Positions 1-8,993 of a DNA stretch of 64,000 bases are shown here, one piece after another (position 1 is the stretch's first letter; each line of letters starts with the position of its first letter). A program made the translations under genes and the position numbers. The notes under the pieces were generated by a model. That model searched no databases and had not been told where the DNA came from. It saw nothing but the letters and a program-made list of their open reading frames with translations. The stretch is from positions 43,057 through 107,056 of the forward strand of contig SDZD01000015.1 of assembly GCA_004172935.1 (NCBI GenBank), given 5' to 3'. This DNA is from a bacterium. Lineage in GTDB: Bacteria > Armatimonadota > Abditibacteriia > Abditibacteriales > Abditibacteriaceae.

Positions 1-667
1 CCTGCATTCCGAAGTAGCCGCCGCCAAAGCCGATGGCGCAGTAGTAGCTGGAGGAAGGATTAGTTTGAGCAGTGACCTCGTTGTAAAACGCTGTCACCGT
101 CTCTTCTTTGGGCAACTGATAGGTCAGATGCACCGAGGTTTGGCCGCGCCAGTGGGTGAGGTTGAAGCCCTGCTTGGAAACAATCGTGGCCGCAGCGGGG
201 CCATCCAACACCAGAGTTTTGATGTCGCCAAATGTTGCCCCCGATTTCTCGACGCCCTCAAGCGCGATACGATAGAAACCCGGCTTGGTGATGTTGACCG
301 TACCGAAATCAACGGTTTGTTCCGCTCCGGTGCCAGTGCCCTTGGTAGTAAGAATAAAGTTTTGGCCGTTAGCCGAATCGGGATTGAGTCCCCTAATGGA
401 CAGGCGCCAACTTGCGCTTGCCCCTGCGGGCAAAGTCATTTTGAGCGCGGCCTGAAGAGCGCCTGTATCGCGCAAGTCGCCGTACCAGACAAGGCTCTGG
501 GTTTTGTCATCCCATCCATAGGCTCCGTCGCCTTCGCGCACGTCGATGCCATCCAGTTTTGGCTCGGACATAGCGGTGAAAGCTGGAATGTTAGCAGGCT
601 CGGCGTAAGCAGCGCAGGAACTGAGAGCGACACAAGCGCCCAAAGCAGTGAGAATTTTGGTTTGCAT
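1..667 (-). CDS. DUF5077/DUF3472-type secreted protein (3' end outside window)
   Basis: The minus-strand reading frame starts at 667 and stays open to the window edge, so the C-terminus is missing. It opens with MQTKILTALGACVALSSCAA, a signal peptide (possible lipobox LSSC). The next ~120 residues contain 'AMSEPKLDGIDV' and 'DKTQSLVWYGDLRDTG', as in DUF5077, and the frame reaches 'YYCAIGFGGGYFGMQ', the start of a DUF3472 domain. A full DUF3472 protein is encoded at 23196-24062. The gene starts 36 bp after the GH95 fucosidase stop, so the two are probably co-transcribed. The function is unknown. Its repeated pairing with glycoside hydrolases here suggests glycan binding or an uncharacterised carbohydrate-active role (inference). 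Confidence 0.75.
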   Translation of the reverse strand, partial: MQTKILTALGACVALSSCAAYAEPANIPAFTAMSEPKLDGIDVREGDGAYGWDDKTQSLVWYGDLRDTGALQAALKMTLPAGASASWRLSIRGLNPDSANGQNFILTTKGTGTGAEQTVDFGTVNITKPGFYRIALEGVEKSGATFGDIKTLVLDGPAAATIVSKQGFNLTHWRGQTSVHLTYQLPKEETVTAFYNEVTAQTNPSSSYYCAIGFGGGYFGMQ

Positions 668-703
668 GACTAAGGTTTTTAATGAATGTCGAAGTGCCAC
701 TTT

Positions 704-3385
704 CTAGCGCGCGCTTTTTAATTGCGCATTCAGTCGAATGGCCTTCCTGGGTGTTAATTTCAAATCGGTGGTGGCAAGGCCGTAGCGAACTTTGGCGGTA
801 CCATTGGTGTTGCCGTGGATGGTCGCTGTGGTGAGGGCGCCGTCTTTCCAGGCGATGTCTACAGTGGCGCCGCCACGAGCGCGCAAACCAGTGATGGAGC
901 CAGTGGGCCACGCTTTAGGCAAAGTGGGTAGCAACACGATTTCGCCCTCGTGGCTTTGCAACAGCATTTCGGCAATGCCCGCCGTGACGCCAAAGTTGCC
1001 GTCGATTTGCATTGGAGGGTGCAAACCGAACAGATTTGGGCAGGTGTTACGCGGCGAGAACAGGTTCTGCACCATGACGTGGGCGTTTTCGCCGTCGTGC
1101 AGACGGGCGTAAAGCGATGTGCGCCACGCGAACGACCATTCGCGCACGTCAGAGTTGGCGGCGATGCCGCGCGCGTCGAGCGATACTTTGGCGGCTTTGG
1201 CGAAATCGGGCGTTGTGTTGACGCTGATCTGACGCCCTGGAAAGACGCCGAACAAGTTCGAGGTGTGGCGATGGTGATCGTTGGGGTCGTCCTTGTCTTC
1301 CATCCACTCCTGCAACTGTCCCCACTTACCGATTTTCGGGCCGACCAACTTATCGCGCATGATAGCGACTTTGGCGGCGTATTCTTTATCTACGCCCAAC
1401 ACCTTGGCGGCATCAAGATAATTAGAGAACAAATCCCACACGATTTGCTGATTGTAGGAAACGCCATCTTCACGCGGACCGTGTTCGGGCGACCAGCCGT
1501 GTGGCACCACAAGCCGGCCATCGGGCAGGGTCTTAAGATGGTCTTCCCAGAACTGCACCGTCTCTTTGATGATGGGGTAAGCGACAGTTCGCAGATAGTT
1601 GGCATCAAGCCCGAAAGCGTAATGCTCCCACAGGTGCTGGCAGTACCAGGCGTTGGCGGTATCGTCCCAGTTCCAGCCCATGCCGCCCATCGTGTTGTGC
1701 GAGGTGCGGATGGCAAAGCCGCGCGTCGTCATGGCCCCCGTCGGCGTTTTCCAGTCGGACGAAGCCGCCGTGGTTTTGCGCCATGCGGGAAGTTGGCTGC
1801 GAATCAGGTCGATGAATGGGACATGGGTTTCGGAGAGGTTAGTAACCTCAACCGGCCAGTAGTTCATCTGGATGTTGATGTTGGCGTGGTAGTCAGAGTG
1901 CCAGGCGGGGGAGTTGGAATCGTTCCACAATCCCTGCAAGTTAGCGGGCAAAGTGCCGGGACGCGAACACGAAATCATCAAGTAGCGCCCGTACTGGAAC
2001 AACAGATTTTCGAGTTCGGGGTCGACGGCCTTGAAAGCCTCGACGCGGCGTTCGTCGGTGGGCATGGCCTTTTGAGCAACCGATGAAGCGCCGAAGTTGG
2101 CTTGCACTCGACCGAACATAGCTTTGTAGTCGCGGACGTGGGCCGCTTTCAAGGCATCGAAGCCTTGTTTGGCTGCGCCATCGAGTTGCTTCTGCAAATC
2201 GGGCATCGCTCCCCGATAACCCGCCGCGTAGTTCATGGCGTAGTTGGTGCCCGCTGCCAATAAAATTACCGCTTCATCGCAGTTCTTCAGTTGCACTCCA
2301 TCGGGGGTGGTTTGCACCTGGCCGCCGCGCGTTAGAACAAGGGCGCGGGCCTGATAGCGGAGGCCATTACCAAGCGTGCCTTCGAACGAAAGGGTAGTGC
2401 CCTGCCCCGCTGTTTTTTCTTCGTGCGCGCCTTTGAGTTCGATGAGGCCCGAAACCGAAGCGGGTTTGCTGGCAGTCCAGCGCATCGCCATCACCTGAGC
2501 GGGGGCACTACTAAAAACCTCGCGGGTGTGGGTGACGCCGTCGCGGGCGAAGGTGGTGCGCGCCGTCGCGTTTTGAATATCAAGTTCGCGTCGGTAGTTT
2601 GCGACTGGCACAGCAACGCTTTTTAAATCGACGCCCTTCAGCGCGATGTCGGCGAGTTGGAAATGCGACTCACCGTTGTTCTTCAGGAAATCGAAACGGT
2701 AAAAGCGATAGGGCGTGGCGTTGTTAAAGGAGTAGGTTTTTTCCTGTCCTCGCATTGCAAACGACGCCTCATTTTCGCGGCTATCGAGAGTCGTCCAGCT
2801 TTTGCCGTCCTGAGAGCCAAGAAACTTCCAGTAGCGCGGGTCACGGTTCGGGACATCGTTGGCACTGGTGAAAGAGTACTGCGACACAGCGGCCAACGGA
2901 GTCGCGCTGGCGACTTGCCAACTCACGGTTTGCCCACCGTGTTCAACAGTCCATTTGGTGCTGGCATCGCCATCCGTGGATGCCGCAACCCCCTCCTGCG
3001 GATAAAAAGGTTTCTGCCCACTGGGCGACGATACGACGGTTTGCGTAATGCCACTCAGAGAAACGAACAGGTCGCCGAAGGCTTGATAGGCCCCCATGCC
3101 CGCCGTCTCATAATCGCCAGATGGGTTCTCATCGCCCGTCCATAGGCTGATTTCGTTGAAAGCGAGACGTTCGCGTTCGACGCCGCCAAATACCAGCGCC
3201 CCTAACCGACCATTACCAATAGGCAACGCCTCGTTCATGGCGTTTTTGGCGGGCTGGCGATACCATAACGCCAGAGCGGTATTGTTGGGGGTCAGCGAAG
3301 TGTTCGTTTGTTGAGCCATGACCACACACGAGTTAGGAATTAAGGGTGATGCTGCCAGCAAACAGGTTAGGAGTCGTTTGTTCAT
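704..3385 (-). CDS. GH95 family alpha-L-fucosidase with F5/8-type C insert
   Basis: An exported enzyme of 893 aa, expected to release terminal alpha-1,2-linked L-fucose by inversion. It has a signal peptide ([20 protein letters not shown]). The GH95 N-terminal sandwich opens with '[16 protein letters not shown]' (~54-68). A discoidin-like segment (~112-251, with '[11 protein letters not shown]' and '[13 protein letters not shown]') interrupts that sandwich, which is a variation on the usual layout. The (alpha/alpha)6 barrel carries '[14 protein letters not shown]' and '[10 protein letters not shown]' (~482-511), the family's substrate-binding Asn region, and 'QIDGNFG' (~793-799), which holds the general-base Asp region. 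An AAGG element sits just before the ATG. It leads a probable operon with the DUF3472 gene downstream. No copy of the 14-bp operator was found upstream; a different inverted repeat is there (3469-3492). Confidence 0.93.
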   Translation of the reverse strand: MNKRLLTCLLAASPLIPNSCVVMAQQTNTSLTPNNTALALWYRQPAKNAMNEALPIGNGRLGALVFGGVERERLAFNEISLWTGDENPSGDYETAGMGAYQAFGDLFVSLSGITQTVVSSPSGQKPFYPQEGVAASTDGDASTKWTVEHGGQTVSWQVASATPLAAVSQYSFTSANDVPNRDPRYWKFLGSQDGKSWTTLDSRENEASFAMRGQEKTYSFNNATPYRFYRFDFLKNNGESHFQLADIALKGVDLKSVAVPVANYRRELDIQNATARTTFARDGVTHTREVFSSAPAQVMAMRWTASKPASVSGLIELKGAHEEKTAGQGTTLSFEGTLGNGLRYQARALVLTRGGQVQTTPDGVQLKNCDEAVILLAAGTNYAMNYAAGYRGAMPDLQKQLDGAAKQGFDALKAAHVRDYKAMFGRVQANFGASSVAQKAMPTDERRVEAFKAVDPELENLLFQYGRYLMISCSRPGTLPANLQGLWNDSNSPAWHSDYHANINIQMNYWPVEVTNLSETHVPFIDLIRSQLPAWRKTTAASSDWKTPTGAMTTRGFAIRTSHNTMGGMGWNWDDTANAWYCQHLWEHYAFGLDANYLRTVAYPIIKETVQFWEDHLKTLPDGRLVVPHGWSPEHGPREDGVSYNQQIVWDLFSNYLDAAKVLGVDKEYAAKVAIMRDKLVGPKIGKWGQLQEWMEDKDDPNDHHRHTSNLFGVFPGRQISVNTTPDFAKAAKVSLDARGIAANSDVREWSFAWRTSLYARLHDGENAHVMVQNLFSPRNTCPNLFGLHPPMQIDGNFGVTAGIAEMLLQSHEGEIVLLPTLPKAWPTGSITGLRARGGATVDIAWKDGALTTATIHGNTNGTAKVRYGLATTDLKLTPRKAIRLNAQLKSAR

Positions 3386-3468
3386 CTATACCTTCGAAAC
3401 GCAAAACATACCCATAGACACTTCACTAAAGCATATGAGGCGCTTATATTTATCTGAAATTCAACAGG

Positions 3469-3492
3469 TCAAGCACATCCAAGCGTGCTTGA
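3469..3492. promoter_or_regulatory. Inverted repeat upstream of GH95 gene
   Basis: TCAAGCAC and GTGCTTGA form perfect 8-bp arms around an 8-bp spacer, 84 bp upstream of the GH95 start. It could be an operator for a different regulator. It does not match the 14-bp palindrome found at the other glycan units. Confidence 0.4.
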
Positions 3493-3541
3493 TCTGGTAT
3501 TAATAAGGGCGAATTTATAAGAGCAAAGAGAGAGATAGAGC

Positions 3542-3578
3542 CCCAACGAAAGAGCCTGTTAACGACTTATTCGTTGGG
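3542..3578 (-). terminator. Terminator after first pseudopilin gene
   Basis: CCCAACGAA and TTCGTTGGG are perfect 9-bp arms around a 19-nt loop, 31 bp beyond the stop of the pseudopilin gene. On the minus strand a pyrimidine-rich stretch (CTCTATCTCTCTCTTT) follows, consistent with an intrinsic terminator. Confidence 0.55.
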
Positions 3579-3609
3579 TTGCACTATCATATCGCTTGAC
3601 TGGGTTGTT

Positions 3610-4440
3610 TTAGCGGGGGCTGAAAGTGGCCGAGTAACCCGGCACTTCGGTTCCAGCCGCTCCATAGTTCACTCCGGCGACAGTGGTGGGCGTTTGAGCC
3701 GCCAATCCGGTGCTGATACCATCGGTTTTAAGCCACTTCACGTGACCATCGGCGAAGGCGTAGTTAGAGCCTTCGAAGTGGCGTCCGAACTTGCCGCTTT
3801 CGGGGCTGGTGCCATCGAAGCGGCCATCGGGCGTCACGCCGGGAAAGTAACCCGTCGCGTAATAGGGCGACGAGGTGCCGCTACCGGGTTGCAGGTTGTT
3901 ACTGCCCTTGCCCGTACCTGCAGGCGAGTAGCCGCCGCCCACATTGGCATAATCGGCGTCGATAGGCGGGTTGAAAGTGGATTCACGAATCTCGAATGCG
4001 AGAATGGTTTTGGTCGGAGTGGTGAAGGCCGCGATCATTGGCCCCGGCCAGTTGTTCAAAAATGAGGTCAGCGACAAGGAATAGGGAATCGCGGAGTTGT
4101 AGGCATAGGACAAACGAGCAACACCAGTCGCAGCCGAAGAAGAATCGCTGGGACAGCGGAACACTTCGATGCTCTTGACATAAGGAGCGATAACGCCCGC
4201 CCAGCCGCGCCCACGATAATCTCCAGAAACTTTGCCTTTGGGCAGTTGCTCGTCGTAGTCCTGCGCGTACTGCATGAAGCCAAGACTGACTTGCTTGAGG
4301 TTCGAAAGGCAGGAGGTGCGGCGCGCATTTTCGCGCGCCCGCGAAAATACGGGGAAGAGGATCGCAGCAAGAATCGCGATAATTGCGATGACAACCAAAA
4401 GTTCTATTAATGTAAAAGCGGACTTACGAAATGATTGCAT
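3610..4440 (-). CDS. Pseudopilin-like protein, prepilin N-terminus and H-X9-DG C-terminus (DUF1559-like)
   Basis: A 276-aa protein. It starts [17 protein letters not shown], a type III (prepilin peptidase) signal with Ala rather than Gly before the cleaved Phe, then a long hydrophobic helix ([21 protein letters not shown]). Near the C-terminus '[13 protein letters not shown]' fits H-X9-DG. This architecture is abundant in Planctomycetes and Armatimonadota and its function is unknown. An upstream in-frame ATG exists at 4506, but the 14-bp operator (4481-4494) and a TATAAT (4506-4511) would then fall in or at the edge of the coding sequence, so I chose 4440. It is a single-gene unit with its own operator and terminator, which ties it to the local glycan regulon. 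Confidence 0.87.
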   Translation of the reverse strand: MQSFRKSAFTLIELLVVIAIIAILAAILFPVFSRARENARRTSCLSNLKQVSLGFMQYAQDYDEQLPKGKVSGDYRGRGWAGVIAPYVKSIEVFRCPSDSSSAATGVARLSYAYNSAIPYSLSLTSFLNNWPGPMIAAFTTPTKTILAFEIRESTFNPPIDADYANVGGGYSPAGTGKGSNNLQPGSGTSSPYYATGYFPGVTPDGRFDGTSPESGKFGRHFEGSNYAFADGHVKWLKTDGISTGLAAQTPTTVAGVNYGAAGTEVPGYSATFSPR

Positions 4441-4480
4441 TTTGATGTTCCCGCTGCCCAGTTTTGCTTTCCTATAAATA

Positions 4481-4494
4481 CTGACAGCTGTTAG
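4481..4494. promoter_or_regulatory. 14-bp palindromic operator, copy 1
   Basis: CTGACAGCTGTTAG (reverse complement CTAACAGCTGTCAG) lies 40 bp upstream of the pseudopilin ATG and about 12 bp after its TATAAT box, a position where a bound repressor would block transcription. It is identical to the copy at 31921. Confidence 0.8.
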
Positions 4495-4505
4495 AAACTC
4501 CATCA

Positions 4506-4511
4506 ATTATA
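4506..4511 (-). promoter_or_regulatory. -10 box of first pseudopilin gene
   Basis: The minus strand reads TATAAT here, 65 bp upstream of the ATG. The -35 region is weak (GTTTAA at 17-bp spacing). The operator 4481-4494 would span about +5 to +18. The rest of 4495-4718 shows no gene. Confidence 0.55.
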
Positions 4512-4718
4512 CCCACAACCATTGAAATTTAAACAGCTTCGCGTTCAAATTTTTCGTGCGGTAAATAGGATGGCTCTCGGCAGCCTTGCCCGAAGACAAG
4601 TTCAAGATGCTGTCATTATACACAGCGAATATTACAGTCTCCTTTCGCAGAGCTTTATTTTTCGTTGCAATTGCTATTTTAGTCAGCCTCCATTAAATCT
4701 ATGGCATTCGGCGCCCGC

Positions 4719-6857
4719 TCAGGTCACCACGCCCAGTTCGGCGATGGCGATATGGCTCGCCTCGGCCACTTTCTCGCCTGTGAAGCGGAAATAGCGCGCA
4801 CTGTGCGGCACTGGAAAGTTCACGGTTTGCAGAATCGGGTTGGCGGCGATGTTTGAAAATTCGCCGTGCCACACCTCCTGCCAGTTCTGCCCGTCGGCGC
4901 TCACTTCGAAGCGGCCTGCTGTCACCATGCCGCGCGCGGTGCCATCTTGGCGTGGCAGATAAGTGAAGCCCTTCAAATTCAGCGTTTCGCCCAAATCGAC
5001 GGCGATGCTTTGCGGTGGGGCGATTTCACCTTTCTGACCATCGTGGGTATGCCACAGCGTGTTCGGCTTATCGTCGATAGCATTCGTAGCGGGGCCAACT
5101 TCCGCCGTGACCGATAGCACTTTCCACTTCGCTTTCGAGATGCCGAAGCTGGCAGTCGCCACCTCGCCAGCGTTGCCGCGCGCATCGAAAACCCGCGCCC
5201 GCACTGTCCCACCATTGGCGAAGGCGACCGGAGCAACAAAGACAGGCGAGGCAGCGGTTGGTTCGCTGCCATCGAGCGTGTAGCGCACGACTCCCCTGCC
5301 CTCGCCAACACGCAGCATTCCGTTTCCGTCGCGCACGATCTGGGGCGCTTCGAGGGTGGTGGGCTGCAAATAGAGGCCGAAAGTGGCGAGGACGGGCGCA
5401 ACCAGAGCGTTGAGGCGCAAACGCACTTTGGAGGTCGTGACTGGTGAGGCTAAACGGTCGAGGCGTTTGAAACCTACGCTTTGCTTAGTCAACACTTCGC
5501 GCCAGGCGTTGTTCTCCCAGACATCAACACTGAACCCATCGAGGCGCTGGCCAAGTTCGACCACTTCCTGCAACATCACCACATCGAAGCTAATCGGACG
5601 TGGAGTCTCAAACACGAGGTCGGCTGTTTTCGCGCCATCGGGCGCGACCCAGAAGGTTTCGCGGCGCGAGTCCAAAACGTTCTTCGCCGCAAAACTGCCG
5701 TCGCGAGTCGCCGAAGCCGTCACTTTCGCTTTCGCCAACAAGTTGGCGGCGAAGGTCTCGTCCAGAATGCGGCGCATTTCGCGCGCGTTTTTGGCGTCGA
5801 CTTCGCCGATCAAGCCTCTGGGAGTGGGCGGAAAGTTCAGGTTCAAATCGGCGCCGCGCCCGACTGCATTGTAATAGATGTCCACCAACTGATTCGGGGT
5901 TTTAACGCGCGAGTCTTCGGCGGCGTGATAAAACCAACCGGGCCGAATGGAAACGTCCACTTCAGGTGGATGCCACTTAGCCCCAATGCGTTCACCAACT
6001 CCTAGCTTTTGTTCAGTTGCCGGAGTTGTAATAGCATCCCCTGGAATTGTGGCCCAGACTGTTTCGGCAGATTTACCAGCCTCGTTACCAATCCAGCGAA
6101 TATCGGCGCGCTCATCACCGAAAATCACCGCGTTCGGCTGGAGTTCACTAACCATTTTGCGAATGCTCTCCATGCCGTAGTAAGTCCGAGAATCTATCGA
6201 GCGCTTTTCGCGGGCACCGCCATAGTAGCCATCGCCGCCATTGGCTCCATCCATCCACACCATGAATAGCGGGCCGTAGTTGCTCAACAGTTCGCGCATC
6301 TGGTTGTGGTAGTAATCGACGTAAGCCGGACGACCATACTCGGCGTGGTTGCGATCCCACGGCGACAGATAGACGCCGAATTTGAGTCCAGCACGCTGGC
6401 ACGCCTCGGAAATCTCGCGCACCACGTCGCCTTTGCCGTTTTTCCAGGGCGAGTTTTTCACCGAATGCTCGGTGTATGCGCTAGGCCACAAACAAAAGCC
6501 GTCGTGATGTTTGGCGGTCAGCACCACGCCTTTGAATCCGGCGGCTTTGAGGTCGCCGACGATCTTATCGGCGTTGAAATCAATGGGGTTGAACAACTTC
6601 TCCGACTCGTCGCCATATCCCCACTCACGCCCCGTGTAGGTATTAAGGCCGAAATGCAAAAACGCATAAGTCCCCATTTCATGCCACGCCACTTGCGCGG
6701 GCGAAGGCACAGCCCCATAAGGAGCCGGACTATTGGTGGGTAATTTCATGGGACGCAATGGCGTTGTAGGGCGCGCACTCAAAGGCGCAAGCTGCCCGCC
6801 GCTAATAATGGCAAGGGTTGTCACACCCAACAAGCGTTGGAAAGTCGAGGCATTCAT
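4719..6857 (-). CDS. GH29 family alpha-L-fucosidase with chitobiase-like and F5/8 C domains
   Basis: A 712-aa secreted fucosidase of the retaining GH29 type. After the signal peptide come 'HEMGTYAFLHFGLNTYTGREWG' features, 'LTAKHHDGFCLWPS' and 'LFMVWMDGANGG'; the Asp of WMDG (about residue 203) is the expected nucleophile. A short CHB_HEX_C-like segment follows ('RYTLDGSEPT', 'VRARVFDARGN'), then a C-terminal discoidin-like domain ('DDKPNTLWHT', 'ARYFRFTGEK'). ATG 6857 begins a clean signal sequence and lies 26 bp after the stop of the metzincin gene, so the two form one unit under the operator at 8913. Confidence 0.93.
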   Translation of the reverse strand: MNASTFQRLLGVTTLAIISGGQLAPLSARPTTPLRPMKLPTNSPAPYGAVPSPAQVAWHEMGTYAFLHFGLNTYTGREWGYGDESEKLFNPIDFNADKIVGDLKAAGFKGVVLTAKHHDGFCLWPSAYTEHSVKNSPWKNGKGDVVREISEACQRAGLKFGVYLSPWDRNHAEYGRPAYVDYYHNQMRELLSNYGPLFMVWMDGANGGDGYYGGAREKRSIDSRTYYGMESIRKMVSELQPNAVIFGDERADIRWIGNEAGKSAETVWATIPGDAITTPATEQKLGVGERIGAKWHPPEVDVSIRPGWFYHAAEDSRVKTPNQLVDIYYNAVGRGADLNLNFPPTPRGLIGEVDAKNAREMRRILDETFAANLLAKAKVTASATRDGSFAAKNVLDSRRETFWVAPDGAKTADLVFETPRPISFDVVMLQEVVELGQRLDGFSVDVWENNAWREVLTKQSVGFKRLDRLASPVTTSKVRLRLNALVAPVLATFGLYLQPTTLEAPQIVRDGNGMLRVGEGRGVVRYTLDGSEPTAASPVFVAPVAFANGGTVRARVFDARGNAGEVATASFGISKAKWKVLSVTAEVGPATNAIDDKPNTLWHTHDGQKGEIAPPQSIAVDLGETLNLKGFTYLPRQDGTARGMVTAGRFEVSADGQNWQEVWHGEFSNIAANPILQTVNFPVPHSARYFRFTGEKVAEASHIAIAELGVVT

Positions 6858-6883
6858 CGTGGGCCAATGGATATACGAAAAAA

Positions 6884-8800
6884 TTATCGCGCCAAAGTAG
6901 GGTCGAGCCATAGGCCCCAGTCGGAGCCAACGCCGTTGCCGCCGTCTTCAACGCTCAGTTCGAGCGTGTTCACACCTTTAACATCGACATCAAATGGCAG
7001 TGCTTCGCCTTCGCGAACCATTTTGCTGCGCCACAGCTCTTTGCCATCGCCAGTGACGACGAAAACGACCGTGGCACCTTTACCCTGCGCAGCTCCCCCT
7101 GTGCCAGTCAGTCGGCCCCATTTGCCCCCCAAATTGTAGGTGTGCTTCGCGGGGGCATGGGCATAAATGCCGCGCGCGTAATATTTACCCGCCGCATTCA
7201 GCAACGGACTATTGGCCTCATCCTCTCCAACTGGCAAGCGATTGTAGGTTGGCCTCAGCCAGCCAACGCTCGCCGACGAGGGTTTGGCTTCGGAAAGGTA
7301 AAGCGTGTTTCCGGTGGCATCGGCGGGCGCAGGGCCAACTTTGGCGTCGAAGTTCGCCAACTGGACGCGAGCCATTTCCAAAATATTGGCAGCGGCCTTT
7401 TGCGCTTCGAGCGATTTAATCATCGCCTCGACTGCCGCGCGATTGCGAGAAAGCACCGCCGTTTCCAGTGGCATCAACTGCTGTTGCGCGTTCCAGGCAT
7501 CCAGATCAACGACTCCTTCTGCCGAGACATTGTAGGGGTATTCGGGCGAAGTTCCGCGCCCTGCTGCTGCCGAACTGGCGGCGCCGTTGGCCTGTAATGT
7601 CACTATGCGCAGAGTTCCACTTTTGCCTTTGACGAGGGCGTTGCAGTTAATTGAGAAACGCCCATCCTTATCGGGAATAGCGGTCGCGGTGGTGGCGTCG
7701 TAATCCTGCCCTCCAGTGGGGTCCATGTAAGCGATGACTCCATAAACAGCGGGGTTCGCCGTCACCTTCGCCGAATAGGTGATGGTTTTGCCATCGGTCG
7801 AATATTTGACCTCGCTCAAGTTGGCGTTTGGCTCGCCATCAATGCCCTTGATCGAACCCGAAAAGCTGGGATGCGAAGCCAGACGCAACGCCTCGGAGAA
7901 GGGCAGAAAGGAGCCGTGCCCCTTGCTTTCGGTGTTGGCATCGCCGCGTAGCTCTTCGCCATAAGTGCGGTTGCCCGAACCCATCAGAGATTTGCCCCAA
8001 CCCGCCTGGTCGGGACGCTCCAAATCGTGCGGCATAGAAAGCGCGTGGCCCAATTCGTGGGCGATGCCGCCGATGAAGATGGAGGAGTAATGGCCCAGGG
8101 TGATGAAGCCATATTGCCCGCTATGCACTTTGTTGGCTTCGGAGACATCGGTAAGACCATCAATGCTTAAAACTGGCGAATCGGATTGCCACGCTGTACC
8201 TTTGCGCGTCGTACCCGATGCGTAGTAAGGGCTGCTGCCCGTCGCCGAACGCTTCTCAGCATCCCAATCGGTGAGGTTGCAGAAGATGAGGAAAGTTTCC
8301 TTGTCGCCATCAATACCGGCTTTTTTGAGCGCAGCTATCGAATCTCTGCGGATTTCGTCGCCGGTATCGCCGCTGTATTTGTCGCGCGTCTTGTCGCCGC
8401 GCGCAACGAACATTTCCAGCATCCCGTCGGCATCCTTCTTCATCTTGAAAGTGCGCGGACCAAATCCATTACGTTCCATTTCGCGGGCATAGAACGCCTG
8501 AATGTCGATCATGATTTTCGAGAGGCGCTCGCGATACAACGGCGCGGGTTCACGGTCGCCGGGAGTCCAATAAACAATGCGCAGGAATCGGTCGCCCTTC
8601 ACCGGATTCTGTGCCTGCCAACCATCGAGAATCGCGCGCGCTGCGGGCGCCTGTACCGCGAGTTCCGCCCCGGCGGGTGCCGCACTACTAAGGCGCACGG
8701 GCCACTGAATATTTCCCACTTTTTGTTGCGCTTGCGCACACGCTGGGAGAACTGATGCGGCGAGTAGACCGCCCGCCAAAAGCATGATATTCTTGTTCAT
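6884..8800 (-). CDS. Secreted metzincin-type zinc metalloprotease with NPCBM domain
   Basis: A 638-aa protein with signal peptide MNKNIMLLAGGLLAASVLPAC. The zinc site HELGHALSMPHD (H248, E249, H252, H258, D259) has the extended metzincin spacing, and 'SLMGSGNRTYG' downstream is a likely Met-turn. The last ~150 residues ('YLSEAKPSSASVGW', 'KYYARGIYAHAPAKHTYNL', 'LELSVEDGGNGVGSDWGLW') resemble an NPCBM carbohydrate-binding module. A protease coupled to a glycan-binding module and co-transcribed with a fucosidase suggests glycoprotein attack (inference). A longer frame to 8896 lacks a signal sequence at its start, so 8800 was chosen. The operator is at 8913-8926. Confidence 0.85.
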   Translation of the reverse strand: MNKNIMLLAGGLLAASVLPACAQAQQKVGNIQWPVRLSSAAPAGAELAVQAPAARAILDGWQAQNPVKGDRFLRIVYWTPGDREPAPLYRERLSKIMIDIQAFYAREMERNGFGPRTFKMKKDADGMLEMFVARGDKTRDKYSGDTGDEIRRDSIAALKKAGIDGDKETFLIFCNLTDWDAEKRSATGSSPYYASGTTRKGTAWQSDSPVLSIDGLTDVSEANKVHSGQYGFITLGHYSSIFIGGIAHELGHALSMPHDLERPDQAGWGKSLMGSGNRTYGEELRGDANTESKGHGSFLPFSEALRLASHPSFSGSIKGIDGEPNANLSEVKYSTDGKTITYSAKVTANPAVYGVIAYMDPTGGQDYDATTATAIPDKDGRFSINCNALVKGKSGTLRIVTLQANGAASSAAAGRGTSPEYPYNVSAEGVVDLDAWNAQQQLMPLETAVLSRNRAAVEAMIKSLEAQKAAANILEMARVQLANFDAKVGPAPADATGNTLYLSEAKPSSASVGWLRPTYNRLPVGEDEANSPLLNAAGKYYARGIYAHAPAKHTYNLGGKWGRLTGTGGAAQGKGATVVFVVTGDGKELWRSKMVREGEALPFDVDVKGVNTLELSVEDGGNGVGSDWGLWLDPTLAR

Positions 8801-8912
8801 AAATTTCGAGGCTAAAGATTGAAGATGGATGGTGAAAACCCCAATAAGATCATTATCCACAGGGAAATTCCGAGGCGTACCGTTCGACAGATGCAAACAA
8901 CTCCGAGCAAAC

Positions 8913-8926
8913 CTAACTGGTGTCAG
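8913..8926. promoter_or_regulatory. 14-bp palindromic operator, copy 2
   Basis: CTAACTGGTGTCAG, 112 bp upstream of the metzincin start. It differs from the consensus by one half-site base (T for A) and is identical to the copy at 19840. A GATAAT-like -10 lies between it and the gene. Confidence 0.78.
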
Positions 8927-8993
8927 CCAGTATGACCAATCATCTCGCCAATTGTTCTGATTTTTTGAAAATTTCCAGAGTCATCCGCCCTCT

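Noticed and set aside
950..2086. 378-codon plus-strand ORF
   Set aside because: It lies entirely opposite the GH95 gene, has no signals or family resemblance, and reflects the codon bias of the true strand.
3460..3473. TCAACAGGTCAAG upstream of GH95 as an operator copy
   Set aside because: One half resembles the consensus but the other lacks a base and the palindrome is lost.
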